Origin: an uncultured Eubacteriales bacterium
GTDB taxonomy: Bacteria; Bacillota; Clostridia; Oscillospirales; Butyricicoccaceae
NCBI GenBank assembly: GCA_910579575.1
Contig: CAJTUM010000004.1
Span: forward strand, 1 to 64,000
Reading direction: 5' to 3'
DNA length: 64,000 nt
Below, piece by piece: positions 25,317 to 34,319 of the stretch (the first letter of the stretch is position 1; every line of letters starts with the position of its first letter). The notes under the pieces were generated by a model, which saw nothing but the letters and a program-made list of their open reading frames with translations, searched no databases and was not told where the DNA came from. Made by a program: the position numbers and the translations under genes.

Positions 25317-27026
25317 CTATTTTCCCGCTCCGGCCAACAAAACAGGCCATAGATTCAGGTTGGAGCTGTCGTCGTAATCCGGCACAATGCCCAGTCGCCA
25401 GACGGAAAGGCCGCCGACGCCAAAATTCCGAGCCAACGCGGCTTTGGCCGCCACGCTTTGCTGGTCTTCATACCAGACCACATTGGTCGTGCCGTCGCTG
25501 TCGTCCTGATAATAGATATAGGGAGCTTGGCTAGCCTGATCGAAGGAATACTGAGCGGAACCGTTTTGCAGCCGGTCATGCACAGCCTGATAGGTTGTGT
25601 TTTTTGCTCGGTCTGAAAATTCCGTCTGCGTGTATTCCCACCGGACGGCGCCGAAGGATATCGCCAACAATACCTTGCTTTTGTCTCTCACGCCGGTTTC
25701 CGAGTCCGTGATCTGCCGCAAAGCGGCGTACACCCGGTTAAAGGGGGCCAACGGCGTCATGGGAACCTCTTTTTGCAGATATTCCGGCAAGGTTGCGGGC
25801 TGATAATCATGGGCCATCAGGATAATCTTATCTGCGATATCGCCAATCGCGCGGTAATCGTAGCCTTGGTAATTGTCTGAGGGCGGCAGGGCGCAATAGA
25901 GCAGATACTGCCGTCCCGAATCCTTCAACGCCTGTCGCAGCTGTGTCAAAAAGGCGGTATAAGGCGCCTTGTAATCAGCGGATACAAAGCCCTCAAAATC
26001 GATGGTGACGCCTTGACAGGCCGGGTTCTGCGCTAAGTAATCCGCAATCGCCTGAACGGCGGCGGCGCGGTTTTCCTCCGCCAACAGCAGCCGGGCCTGG
26101 CTCTGGCCCTCGTATTGTCGGTCCGCGCTGAGAAAGACCCCCAGCAGCAGCGGCGTTCCTGTTTCCCGGGTCAGGTTCTGGATTTCCTCCGCCCCAGAAG
26201 GCTCGGCCCAATCGTTGCCTCCCTCTTTGGAAGTATTCAGCCAGGGGCCGCTGGAACCATATTCCAGCCGGGACCAGCCGGCGGTAACGCCGGTCAAATC
26301 GGCGATCCGGTCTTTCTGGGAATACGAGGAAATGGCATAGAAACCGTGAAGATCCGCCGGCTTGCTGCTGTAGAGGCGATAAAACCGCATCATCATGGCG
26401 GCGGTCTGCTCCCGCGTGGCGGCGCCCTGGGGGTTGAAGGCCGTGGGCTTTTCCGCCGTCAAGCCGTTGATAACGCCAAAATCATAGGCCGCCAGCGCCT
26501 CATAAAAGCTGTTTGGGTATTCTGAGGCGCTCATATCGGTAAAAGGGTTGTCGGCAACCGAAGCGGCCAGGCTTTTGGAGGCGTCTGCCGGAACGCCCAG
26601 GGCCCGCGTCAAAATCACGGCCATTTCCTGCCGTGTAATCCAGTCGTCAGGCCGAAATCGATAGGCTCCTTCTGCTCCGGCCTCGTCCAGCAGGCCCCCA
26701 TGTTCCGCCCAAGCGACGGCGCCGGCGGCATAGTGCCCGGCGGGCATATCCGAGGCGCGAGGCGTTGCCTGGCCGGTTTCTCCGCCCAGCAGCCGAGCCA
26801 ACATTAGGATAAAATCGCACCGTCTGAAATTCTGGTCCGGGCCATATAAATTATCTCCCATGCCCAAAACCACGCCTTTCTGGCGCAGCGCCAGGATATC
26901 CTGGTAAGCGAAGCTGCTCTCCGGCACGTCGTCAAATTGTCCGTCGTCAGCCCAGACGCTGGGAATGCAGGCGGCCAACAAACAGAGGCTCAGGCAAAGG
27001 GCCAGCGCGCGGCGTACGGTTTTCAT
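25317..27026 (-). CDS. SLH-domain cell-surface glycoside hydrolase family 18 protein
   Basis: A 569-residue exported protein. Signal peptide (1-26). Three SLH repeats (about 30-215; FDDVPESSFAYQDILALRQK, WITRQEMAVILTRAL, ATREQTAAMMMRFY) bind cell-wall polymers. A GH18 domain (about 225-560) shows the catalytic strand GVTIDFEGF near residue 343 with the acid/base Glu, in place of the usual DxDxE, plus KIILMAHDYQ and VVWYEDQQSVAAKAALAR. The closest known type is the SleL/YdhD-like N-acetylglucosaminidases acting on peptidoglycan. AAGGAGGA precedes the ATG. Confidence 0.9.
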   Translation of the reverse strand: MKTVRRALALCLSLCLLAACIPSVWADDGQFDDVPESSFAYQDILALRQKGVVLGMGDNLYGPDQNFRRCDFILMLARLLGGETGQATPRASDMPAGHYAAGAVAWAEHGGLLDEAGAEGAYRFRPDDWITRQEMAVILTRALGVPADASKSLAASVADNPFTDMSASEYPNSFYEALAAYDFGVINGLTAEKPTAFNPQGAATREQTAAMMMRFYRLYSSKPADLHGFYAISSYSQKDRIADLTGVTAGWSRLEYGSSGPWLNTSKEGGNDWAEPSGAEEIQNLTRETGTPLLLGVFLSADRQYEGQSQARLLLAEENRAAAVQAIADYLAQNPACQGVTIDFEGFVSADYKAPYTAFLTQLRQALKDSGRQYLLYCALPPSDNYQGYDYRAIGDIADKIILMAHDYQPATLPEYLQKEVPMTPLAPFNRVYAALRQITDSETGVRDKSKVLLAISFGAVRWEYTQTEFSDRAKNTTYQAVHDRLQNGSAQYSFDQASQAPYIYYQDDSDGTTNVVWYEDQQSVAAKAALARNFGVGGLSVWRLGIVPDYDDSSNLNLWPVLLAGAGK

Positions 27027-27069
27027 AAGCTCCTCCTTCCGGTTTCAGCCGGTTCGCGCCGGCTTCGGT

Positions 27070-27408
27070 TCAATTTTTCTTTTTTGGCGCCTTGGACTTT
27101 TTGGGCTTGGGCGCAGGCAGCTGAGGCTCCATTGCCTCAAACAGGGCGGTCAGCGCCGCTTTATCCTCCAGGTCCTCCACCAGCAGCATCTCTTTGGCCC
27201 CTGGATAGGGCGGCTCCAGCGGCGCCTCTGGCAACAGAGTCCGAGCGGCCTCTACCGGCTTGACCAAAAACCGATTGTCGCAGATATAAGCGGCAATTTT
27301 CCCCTGATAATAGACGATATATTCCCCCATCATCTGTCGATGGGCAATCTGGTCCAGCCCAGAGAGCTGATCCAGCGCAAATTGCAAAAATTCCTTGGTC
27401 GTACTCAT
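27070..27408 (-). CDS. TfoX N-terminal domain protein
   Basis: A 112-residue protein. Residues 1-90 match the TfoX-N fold (EFLQFALDQLSGLDQIAHRQMMGEYIVYYQGKIAAYICDNRFLVKPV). A basic Lys/Pro tail ends the protein. In proteobacteria TfoX regulates competence; the isolated N-domain in Firmicutes has no known role. Its start overlaps the GNAT gene by the ATGA arrangement, so the two are translated together. Confidence 0.9.
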   Translation of the reverse strand: MSTTKEFLQFALDQLSGLDQIAHRQMMGEYIVYYQGKIAAYICDNRFLVKPVEAARTLLPEAPLEPPYPGAKEMLLVEDLEDKAALTALFEAMEPQLPAPKPKKSKAPKKKN

Positions 27409-28034
27409 AAAATCCTCCGTTCTGCCCCGGCAAGGCGAGACCGCTCGCTCGCCCTTCCAAGGCTCTGCTCCACAAAGGCCCAAGGCGAGCTTTCCCAATA
27501 TCCCCGCCAGGTCCAATCCTCTGAACAGCGGAAATTCAGCTGATACAGCCGAAAAATCACAGTCTTGTTTTTCGGCTGCCAAAACTCTTGGTAAGAATAG
27601 CGGTAGGTCATGCCTAATTTCCGCATCACCGCTCCGCTGCGGGGGTTTTCCACATCATGCGTAGCGGTCAGATAGGGCAGGCCCTCTCGCCGGGCTTGGT
27701 CCGCCGCGGCCTGAGCGGCCTCCGCCGCCAGCCCCCGGCCCCAAAATTCCCGTCGCAAGCCGTAGCCCAAATCCCAAGGCGCTTCTCCGCCGATATGCGC
27801 ATAGCCAATAGGAATATTCTCCTCCCGCAGGCAAAGGGCGTATCGCCAGCCGGAAGGCTCTCGATATCTTTGCACAAAGATATCCCGGGCCTCTTCCAAA
27901 CAAGAGGCGGGAAACCAGGGTAAAAACCGGTTGGTTTCCCGGTCGCTGTAAATCTGAAAGATCGCCTGCAAATCCCGCTCCTCAAAGGGGCGCAAAAGCA
28001 GCCGCTCCGTTTGCAAAACCGGCGCAATGGCCAA
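27405..28034 (-). CDS. GNAT N-acetyltransferase (RimJ/RimL type)
   Basis: A 209-residue acetyltransferase. It shows TERLLLRPFEERDLQAIFQIYSD at the N-terminus, the acetyl-CoA loop LRREFWGRGLAAEAAQAAAD, and ENPRSGAVMRKLGM, the conserved helix of the RimJ/RimL group. It likely acetylates an N-terminus or small amine. The last 35 residues beyond RLYQLNF are extra and basic, and may come from a late stop codon. Upstream of and coupled to the TfoX-N gene. Confidence 0.88.
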   Translation of the reverse strand: MAIAPVLQTERLLLRPFEERDLQAIFQIYSDRETNRFLPWFPASCLEEARDIFVQRYREPSGWRYALCLREENIPIGYAHIGGEAPWDLGYGLRREFWGRGLAAEAAQAAADQARREGLPYLTATHDVENPRSGAVMRKLGMTYRYSYQEFWQPKNKTVIFRLYQLNFRCSEDWTWRGYWESSPWAFVEQSLGRASERSRLAGAERRIL

Positions 28035-28060
28035 AAGCCTCTCCTCCTTGACGGAATGAC

Positions 28061-28087
28061 AAAAAAGCCGGACGAGCCGGCTTTTTT
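28061..28087 (-). terminator. Terminator of the OadB-OadG-M42 operon
   Basis: AAAAAAGCCGG / CCGGCTTTTTT palindrome with a 4-base loop and T-run, 50 bases after the M42 stop codon. Confidence 0.85.
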
Positions 28088-28137
28088 GATTATGTTACCT
28101 CCAGGCGCAGGCCGGCCGCCTGTCAAAGCGTTCCGAC

Positions 28138-29172
28138 TTATTGTTGCAGATAAAAACGCAGAGCCTGAAACGTCTGCTCCAGGGCGCTGATATGGGTGCG
28201 CTCATAGCCGTGGGAGGCATAGACGCCGGGGCCCATGGTCAGGTGCCGCACGTCGTAGCCGGCGACCAGGCTTCCTTCCACATCGGAGCCATAGCGGAAA
28301 TAGGTGTCCACCGCATAATCCACGCCGTGTTCCTTGCAGACCTGGGCCATTTCTTTCAGCATCTCATAGTGATAAGGGCCTTTGGAGTCCTTGGCGCACA
28401 AAGAAACTTTCCGCTCCGTGCCCGCCTGAAGCAGCCCCACGCAGCCCATATCCACTGCGATAATGTCGTGGGCTTCTCGAGGAAACAGAGTGGCGCCGCC
28501 GGTGCCGATTTCCTCATAGACGCTGAAATGGAGCCAGACCTGCCGAGGCAGCCGGACCATCTCTTCTTTCACATACTTGGCGTAGGCCAATAAAACGGCG
28601 CAGCAAGCCTTGTCGTCCAGAAAACGGCTCTTAATATAGCCGGATTTGGTCACGACGGTTCTGGGGTCCAGGCAGATGAAATCGCCGGTTTCAATGCCCA
28701 GAGCCAGCACGTCCGCGGGGCAATGGACATCCTCGTCAATGACGACTTCGATATTCTCCTCAAAGCTCCGAGGGTCGTTGACATGGGGGTTCACATGGGT
28801 GGAGGGGTTTTCAATCTGAATGGTTCCCGTATAGGTCCCGTCAAATTTCGTGACAATTTCCACATTGCTGGTTTCCACATTGTTGGGGTTTAAGCCGCCG
28901 ATGGGAGTAATCATCAGCGCGCCGTTTTCCTTAATGGCCCGGACCATGGCGCCCAGCGTGTCCGCATGGGCCGTCAGGGTAATGGGGTTGCCTTCGCCGC
29001 CGATGCAGCAGGCCACGCCGCCTCGGCGGGGGCCGACGGTTTCCGGGTAGCCCAAGCGGCCCAGCTCCTCTCGCAGATATTGCTGCACCTGCTGATTATA
29101 GCCTGTGGGGCTGGGGATAGCCAGCAGCTTCTGGGTCTGCTCCACAATATAATCCAAATACTTCTGTTCCAT
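28138..29172 (-). CDS. M42-family metallopeptidase (YsdC/FrvX-like)
   Basis: About 344 residues. A di-metal aminopeptidase of the tetrahedral type. Motifs: LTAHADTLGAM (first metal His, catalytic Asp), SRFLDDKACCAVLL (bridging Asp), VYEEIGTGGA (catalytic Glu pair), AVDMGC and a late ASHGYERTHISALEQT (last metal His). The ATG at 29172 is chosen because GGAGAG lies 7 bases upstream, inside the longer frame. It is third in a run after the oadB-like and oadG-like genes, 14 bp behind the latter, so probably co-transcribed with a membrane pump. Confidence 0.93.
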   Translation of the reverse strand: MEQKYLDYIVEQTQKLLAIPSPTGYNQQVQQYLREELGRLGYPETVGPRRGGVACCIGGEGNPITLTAHADTLGAMVRAIKENGALMITPIGGLNPNNVETSNVEIVTKFDGTYTGTIQIENPSTHVNPHVNDPRSFEENIEVVIDEDVHCPADVLALGIETGDFICLDPRTVVTKSGYIKSRFLDDKACCAVLLAYAKYVKEEMVRLPRQVWLHFSVYEEIGTGGATLFPREAHDIIAVDMGCVGLLQAGTERKVSLCAKDSKGPYHYEMLKEMAQVCKEHGVDYAVDTYFRYGSDVEGSLVAGYDVRHLTMGPGVYASHGYERTHISALEQTFQALRFYLQQ

Positions 29173-29186
29173 TGTCGTTCTCTCCT

Positions 29187-29345
29187 TCATTTCAATTTCT
29201 GCGTTCCATTCTTCCGGTCGCTTCGCTTATGAGCGCCGATATACAGAGCCAGCACAAAGATATAAATGACCATCATCACGATAAAAACCGCAGCCATGCC
29301 CTGCCACATCAGCAACAGCGTCTGCCCAAAAACAGTCCAATTCAT
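29187..29345 (-). CDS. OadG-like small membrane subunit
   Basis: A 52-residue protein with one long hydrophobic helix (FGQTLLLMWQGMAAVFIVM, continuing MVIYIFVLALY) and a basic tail. Size, single helix and position right after an oadB-like gene fit the gamma subunit of a sodium-pumping decarboxylase. GGAGGA lies 6 bases before the ATG. The sequence is too short for certainty. Confidence 0.7.
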   Translation of the reverse strand: MNWTVFGQTLLLMWQGMAAVFIVMMVIYIFVLALYIGAHKRSDRKNGTQKLK

Positions 29346-29358
29346 GCTGTCTCCTCCT

Positions 29359-30498
29359 TTAACCCAGCATACCGGGAACCAATCCCAAAATAACGCCGCC
29401 GACAATCACCGAACCGATTTGCCCCGCCACGTTGGCGCCCACCGCGTGCATCAGCAGGTGGTTCGTGGGGTCTTCTTTCAAGCCCATTTTCTGAATCACC
29501 CGAGAGGACATGGGAAAGGCGGAAATGCCCGCCGCCCCCACCATGGGGTTGATTTTATGTTTGGAAAACAAATTCATCAGCTTGGCAAAAAGACAGCCGG
29601 CCACGGTGTCGAACACAAAGGCCAACACGCCAAGACCCATAATCATCACAGTTTGCAAGTTGACAAAGCTCTCCGCCTTCATGCTGGCGGCGATGGTAAT
29701 GCCCAGCAGCAGGGTAATCAGATTGGCCAGCTCTTTCTGCGCTGTCTGAGACAGGTTTTCCAACACGCCGCACTCTCGGATCAGGTTGCCGAACATCAGA
29801 AAGCCCACCAGGCTCACCGAGGCCGGCGCCACCAGCCCCGCCACCAGCGTGACCCCGATGGGAAACAGCAGACGGGCGGTATGGCTGACGCTCTTGGGCT
29901 CATAAGGCATTCGGATCAACCGTTCTTTTCGGGTCGTGCACAGCCGGATGGCAAAGGGCTGGATAATGGGCACCAACGCCATATAGGAATAGGCCGCCAC
30001 GGCGATGGCGCCAATATACTTGCTGCCCAAGGTCAGGCTGACCAAAATGGAGGTGGGGCCGTCCGCCGCGCCGATGATGCCAATGGAAGCGGCGTCCACC
30101 AGATCAAACCCCAGCAGAGAGGCCGCCGAAATGGTGAGAAACACGCCGAACTGAGCCGCCGCGCCAAACAAAAGCAGCTTAGGGTTGGAGAGCACCGGGC
30201 CAAAATCAATCATGGCTCCAATGCCGATAAACAGCAGCAGGGGCATGGCCTCGGCGGCGTGAACGCCCACCTCAAACAGCCAATCGATAATGCCCTGAAC
30301 CTGGCCCGCGCCGGCCATGGTCTGGTCGATCACCCCTGACATGGGGATATTGACCAAAATAGCGCCGAAGCCCATGGGCAGCAGCAGAGCGGGCTCCATC
30401 TCTTTTTTCACCGCCAGCCAGATCAGCAGTCCGCCTACGGCGTACATCACCAGCTGTTTCCAGGTAAGGGCCAGCAGCCCTTGGGTCAAAAATTCCAT
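29359..30498 (-). CDS. Sodium-translocating decarboxylase beta subunit (OadB-like)
   Basis: A 379-residue polytopic protein, the sodium channel part of biotin-dependent decarboxylase pumps. Conserved stretches are GIGAMIDFGPVLSNPKLLLF, the re-entrant helix ASIGIIGAADGPTSILVS containing the Na+-binding DGPT, and FPMSSRVIQKMG near the end. About nine to ten helices, standard length. The start is ATG (MEFLTQG) and not the longer frame. No alpha (carboxyltransferase) or biotin-carrier gene follows in this operon, so the catalytic partners must be elsewhere. Confidence 0.92.
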   Translation of the reverse strand: MEFLTQGLLALTWKQLVMYAVGGLLIWLAVKKEMEPALLLPMGFGAILVNIPMSGVIDQTMAGAGQVQGIIDWLFEVGVHAAEAMPLLLFIGIGAMIDFGPVLSNPKLLLFGAAAQFGVFLTISAASLLGFDLVDAASIGIIGAADGPTSILVSLTLGSKYIGAIAVAAYSYMALVPIIQPFAIRLCTTRKERLIRMPYEPKSVSHTARLLFPIGVTLVAGLVAPASVSLVGFLMFGNLIRECGVLENLSQTAQKELANLITLLLGITIAASMKAESFVNLQTVMIMGLGVLAFVFDTVAGCLFAKLMNLFSKHKINPMVGAAGISAFPMSSRVIQKMGLKEDPTNHLLMHAVGANVAGQIGSVIVGGVILGLVPGMLG

Positions 30499-30633
30499 AA
30501 CTCTTCCTTCTCCATTTTTTTTCGGCGCCGCTCCGACAGACCGGAGCGCGCCTCCGCCCAAAAGTTTACCACGACCCGAGGGCTTGTGTCAAAAGGTCTA
30601 GGTAAAAACCGTGTAAAATCGCAGGACCGGCTT

Positions 30634-31704
30634 CTATTCCAGCCGATCGGGCCCCAGTAGGCCGGCGCTGTCCAAAATTTCTCCGTCCAGCGTCGTCAAA
30701 ACGGCTCGCGCGTTGGGGATGGTTCGGACAAACTCCAGCGCCTCTTGAGGCTCTGTCAGAAACAGGGCGGTGGACAGACAGTCCGCCAGCCCGCCTTCTG
30801 GGCAGATTACGGTGGCGGAAAGCATCCGTTCCGCCGGATACAGGGTGGATGGGTCCACAATATGATGATACTGCCGGCCTTCTACGGTATAAAACCGCTC
30901 ATATCCCCCGGAAGTGACCACCGCCATATCGGAAACTTCGATTGCGGCAACCAGCTTTCCCGGCTCCTCTGGGCTCTGGACGCCTACCGTCCAGTTGTCT
31001 CTATCCGGCGGCGTTCCTTGGGCCTGGACGTTTCCGCCGGCAGACAGGATAAAATCACGATACCCCGCCTCTTCCAGCGTTTCTGTAACCTGCTGGACGG
31101 CATATCCTTTGGCCACAGCGCCCACGTCCAGCCGCATTTTCGGGTCCCGCAGCTCCGCCGTTCCCGCCTGCCTATCCACAATCAGGTCTTCCATGCGGCA
31201 ATGCTCCGCCGCCGCTTCCAGCTCCTCCTGCCGGGGCAGCCGCGCCTGGTCTGGGTTTTGCCCAGCCTCCAGCCGCAGATCGTGCCAGATGGAGAGGACA
31301 GCGCCCGTGGCCACGTTGACCCGCCCTTCCGTCAGGCGAAAGCAATCCTGGCCAAATTCCAGCAGATCCAGCGCCTCCGGCTCCAGTTTCACCGGCCCTT
31401 GGCCCGCCTGTTGGTTGAGCTGATACAGGCCCTGAACGCCCTGATAAGGCGTATAAATATCATAGAGCTGCGAGAGGCGCAGCAGCTCATCCTCGGCCAA
31501 CTGGGCCAGCTCGTCAAACTGAGCTTGATTTTCGGCATAGGCGGTAATCTGAATCACGGTGTCAAAGGCTCCATAAACTTCCTGGGTATATTTCTGAAGC
31601 GTTTTTTGGCAGCCTGCCGCCAGGCAGCCGATCAGACACAAGCTCAGGCACACAAGCAAACCAACCGCCCGCCTCGCCGGCTTTATTTTCCCAGCGCGTC
31701 CCAT
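30634..31704 (-). CDS. FAD:protein FMN transferase ApbE
   Basis: About 356 residues, a lipoprotein with signal LVCLSLCLIGCLAAGC. It attaches FMN to Thr/Ser of partner proteins such as Rnf or Nqr subunits on the outer face of the membrane. Landmarks are YGAFDTVIQITAYA, VNVATGAVLSIWH, RLDVGAVAKGYAVQQV, FILSAGGNVQAQG and HHIVDPST near the metal site. The Met reading MGRAGKIK is the start; it overlaps the upstream glycosylase gene by 22 bp. Confidence 0.93.
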   Translation of the reverse strand: MGRAGKIKPARRAVGLLVCLSLCLIGCLAAGCQKTLQKYTQEVYGAFDTVIQITAYAENQAQFDELAQLAEDELLRLSQLYDIYTPYQGVQGLYQLNQQAGQGPVKLEPEALDLLEFGQDCFRLTEGRVNVATGAVLSIWHDLRLEAGQNPDQARLPRQEELEAAAEHCRMEDLIVDRQAGTAELRDPKMRLDVGAVAKGYAVQQVTETLEEAGYRDFILSAGGNVQAQGTPPDRDNWTVGVQSPEEPGKLVAAIEVSDMAVVTSGGYERFYTVEGRQYHHIVDPSTLYPAERMLSATVICPEGGLADCLSTALFLTEPQEALEFVRTIPNARAVLTTLDGEILDSAGLLGPDRLE

Positions 31705-32357
31705 TGGATGCGCCCCTGGCCATGAGCCTCCAAAAAGTCGTTGCACTGCGAGAAATGCCGGCAACCAAAAAAGCCGCTGAAAGCGGAAAAGGGGCTGGGG
31801 TGAGCCGCCGTCAGCACCAGATGATTGGGATTTGTAATCAAACTTTGCTTGGCCTTGGCGTTGGCGCCCCAAAGCAAAAAGACCATAGGCTCCTGCCGCT
31901 GGTTGAGCAGCTCGATGATTCGGTCCGTGAAAATTTCCCATCCCTTTCCTTTGTGGGAATTGGCCTGCTTGGCCCGAACCGTCAGCACCGTGTTGAGCAT
32001 CAGCACCCCTTGGCGAGCCCAACCCTCCAGGCAGCCGTGGCCCGGCGACTGAACGCCCAAATCGTCCCGCAGCTCCTGATAGATGTTAACCAGAGAAGGC
32101 GGGATCCTCTTGCCCTTCTGCACCGAAAAGCTCAGGCCATGGGCTTGCCCCGGCCCATGATAAGGGTCCTGCCCCAGAATCACCGCCCGAACCTGGCTGT
32201 AAGGGGTGAATTTCAGCGCGTTAAAAATATCGTGCATATCGGGATAAATTGTGTTCTGCCGATATTCCTCCGCCAGGAATTTGCGCAGATTCTGATAGTA
32301 ATCCTTTTCAAATTCGCCAGCCAGCAGCTCGTCCCAGTCGTTTCCAATCTGAACCAT
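31683..32357 (-). CDS. Uracil-DNA glycosylase (family 1, Ung)
   Basis: A 224-residue base-excision enzyme. The water-activating motif GQDPYHGPGQAHGLSFSV is near residue 62, and the DNA-intercalation loop AHPSPFSAFSGFFGCRHF is near residue 187. FLLWGANAKAKQ, GVLMLNTVLTV and IPPSLVNIYQEL are further family blocks. GGAG lies 8 bases before the ATG. Full length for the family. It is first in a two-gene unit with apbE. Confidence 0.96.
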   Translation of the reverse strand: MVQIGNDWDELLAGEFEKDYYQNLRKFLAEEYRQNTIYPDMHDIFNALKFTPYSQVRAVILGQDPYHGPGQAHGLSFSVQKGKRIPPSLVNIYQELRDDLGVQSPGHGCLEGWARQGVLMLNTVLTVRAKQANSHKGKGWEIFTDRIIELLNQRQEPMVFLLWGANAKAKQSLITNPNHLVLTAAHPSPFSAFSGFFGCRHFSQCNDFLEAHGQGRIQWDALGK

Positions 32358-32524
32358 CGTTCATTCTCCTTTTTCTCTGTTTTCGCGGCCTATGGCCTTG
32401 TTTGCGTTTCTTTCTCTATTGTACACGCTCAAACCGCCCTTGTCCATCGCCGTTTTAGCCGGCCGGCCATTCAGCCGCAGAAAGAACCCTTCCGCGCTTC
32501 CCCCTATTGTTCACGATAAATCCC

Positions 32525-32552
32525 TTGATTTTTGCGGCGGATATGATACTAT
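32525..32552 (+). promoter_or_regulatory. Candidate promoter of the ABC-F gene
   Basis: TTGATT, 16-base spacer, TACTAT, about 95 bases before the TTG start. Confidence 0.5.
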
Positions 32553-32648
32553 GGGGAAGTTGCCGCCGTTCCCTCCCCCGCCGCGCAGGGAGGAGGCGTT
32601 TTTCAGCGGGGCAAAATTCCCATTTGCGCGGAGAAACGACGGTTTTTC

Positions 32649-34250
32649 TTGATTACAGTCACCGATTTGTCCCTGAATTTTGACGGGCAGAATTTATTTT
32701 CTCATGTGGACCTGAAATTTACGCCGGGCAACTGCTACGGCGTCATCGGCGCCAACGGCGCGGGCAAATCCACCTTTTTGCGCATCCTCTCCGGCGATTT
32801 GGAGCCTTCCCATGGCGAAGCGACGTTGGCCAAAGGCCGGCGCATGAGCGTTTTGAAGCAAAATCACTTCGCCTATGACCAATATTCCGCGCTGGATACC
32901 GTGATTATGGGCAACCAGATCCTATACGACATTATGAAGGAAAAGGACGCTCTGTATGCCAAGGAAGATTTCAGCGATGAAGACGGCATCCGCGCTTCGG
33001 AGCTGGAAGCGGAATTTGCCGAGATGAACGGCTGGGAGGCGGAGAGCGAGGCTTCCCGGCTGGTTCAAGGTTTGGGTCTGCCGGCGGATATCCTGGAGCG
33101 GCAAATGGAACGCCTACAAGGCAAGGAAAAGGTGAAAATCCTGCTGGCGCAAGCCCTGTTCGGCCAGCCGGACGTTATTTTGCTGGACGAGCCCACCAAC
33201 GACCTGGACGTCCTTTCCGTCCAGTGGCTGGAAGATTTTTTGCAGGATTACCCGGGAACTGTGATCGTGGTTTCCCACGACCGACATTTCCTCAACAACG
33301 TATGCACTCATATTGTGGATATTGATTACGGCAAAGTCAATCTCTATGTGGGCAACTACGATTTTTGGTATGAATCCAGCCAGCTGATGCAGAAGCTGCT
33401 GCGGGACCAAAACAAAAAGAACGAGGAAAAAATCCGGGAGCTGCAAAGCTTTGTCCAGCGCTTTTCCGCCAACAAATCCAAATCCCGTCAAGCCACCTCT
33501 CGCCGCAAGCTGTTGGAAAAGCTGGAGGTAACGGAGATGCCCGCTTCCTCTCGGCGCTATCCCTTTGTGGGCTTCACCATGGACAGAGAACCAGGCAAGG
33601 AAATTCTCACCGTAACCAACCTGAGTAAATTTGTGGACGGACAGCAGCTGCTCAACCGGGTGTCCTTTCGGGTCAACCGAGGGGATAAAATCGCCTTTAT
33701 TGGCGAAAACGAAAACGCCGCCACCACTTTATTTCGCATTCTCATGGGAGAGCTGGAACCCGACGAAGGCGAATTCAAATGGGGCTCCACGATCTCCCAG
33801 AGCTATTTTCCCCGGGATAATTCCGCCTTTTTCGATGGGTTTGAGGGCAATCTCCTGCGGTGGATTGAGCAGTTCTCCGAAAACGACGTCACCGAAACCT
33901 ATCTGCGGAGCTTTTTGGGCAAAATGCTGTTTTCCGGCGACGACGCGCTCAAAAGCGCCCGAGTGCTGTCCGGCGGCGAAAAAGTTCGCTGTATGCTGTC
34001 TCGGATGATGATGAAAAACGCCAATGTTCTGGTGTTGGATCAACCTACCAACCACCTGGATTTGGAATCCATCACCGCCGTCAACAACGGCCTGATGGAG
34101 TTCAAGAGCAACGTGCTGTTCAGCTCCCATGACCATCAATTTATCCAGACTGTAGCCAACCGCATCATCGAACTCAAGCCCGAAGGCTTTGTGGACCGCG
34201 TTTGCACTTACGACGAATATTTAGAGAAAACAGCAGGCGTAGTCGTGTAA
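32649..34250 (+). CDS. ABC-F family ATPase (YkpA/YbiT-like)
   Basis: A 533-residue ribosome-associated ABC-F protein without membrane helices. NBD1 has Walker A GANGAGKSTFLRIL and Walker B VILLDEPTNDLD; its signature reads LQGKEKVKI, not LSGGQ. The linker (about 240-310) is charged and helical. NBD2 has signature LSGGEKVRCMLSRMM and Walker B VLVLDQPTNHLD, but its Walker A is GENENAATTLFRIL, with Ala where Lys is expected. The start is TTG. ABC-F proteins act on stalled or drug-bound ribosomes. No substrate is predicted. Confidence 0.93.
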   Translation: MITVTDLSLNFDGQNLFSHVDLKFTPGNCYGVIGANGAGKSTFLRILSGDLEPSHGEATLAKGRRMSVLKQNHFAYDQYSALDTVIMGNQILYDIMKEKDALYAKEDFSDEDGIRASELEAEFAEMNGWEAESEASRLVQGLGLPADILERQMERLQGKEKVKILLAQALFGQPDVILLDEPTNDLDVLSVQWLEDFLQDYPGTVIVVSHDRHFLNNVCTHIVDIDYGKVNLYVGNYDFWYESSQLMQKLLRDQNKKNEEKIRELQSFVQRFSANKSKSRQATSRRKLLEKLEVTEMPASSRRYPFVGFTMDREPGKEILTVTNLSKFVDGQQLLNRVSFRVNRGDKIAFIGENENAATTLFRILMGELEPDEGEFKWGSTISQSYFPRDNSAFFDGFEGNLLRWIEQFSENDVTETYLRSFLGKMLFSGDDALKSARVLSGGEKVRCMLSRMMMKNANVLVLDQPTNHLDLESITAVNNGLMEFKSNVLFSSHDHQFIQTVANRIIELKPEGFVDRVCTYDEYLEKTAGVVV

Positions 34251-34319
34251 GCTCTTGCCAGGACGCTCCGCTATGTGGAAACGCCAAGCTGAGAGGGCGA
34301 GGGAACCTCCCCTTCGCAG

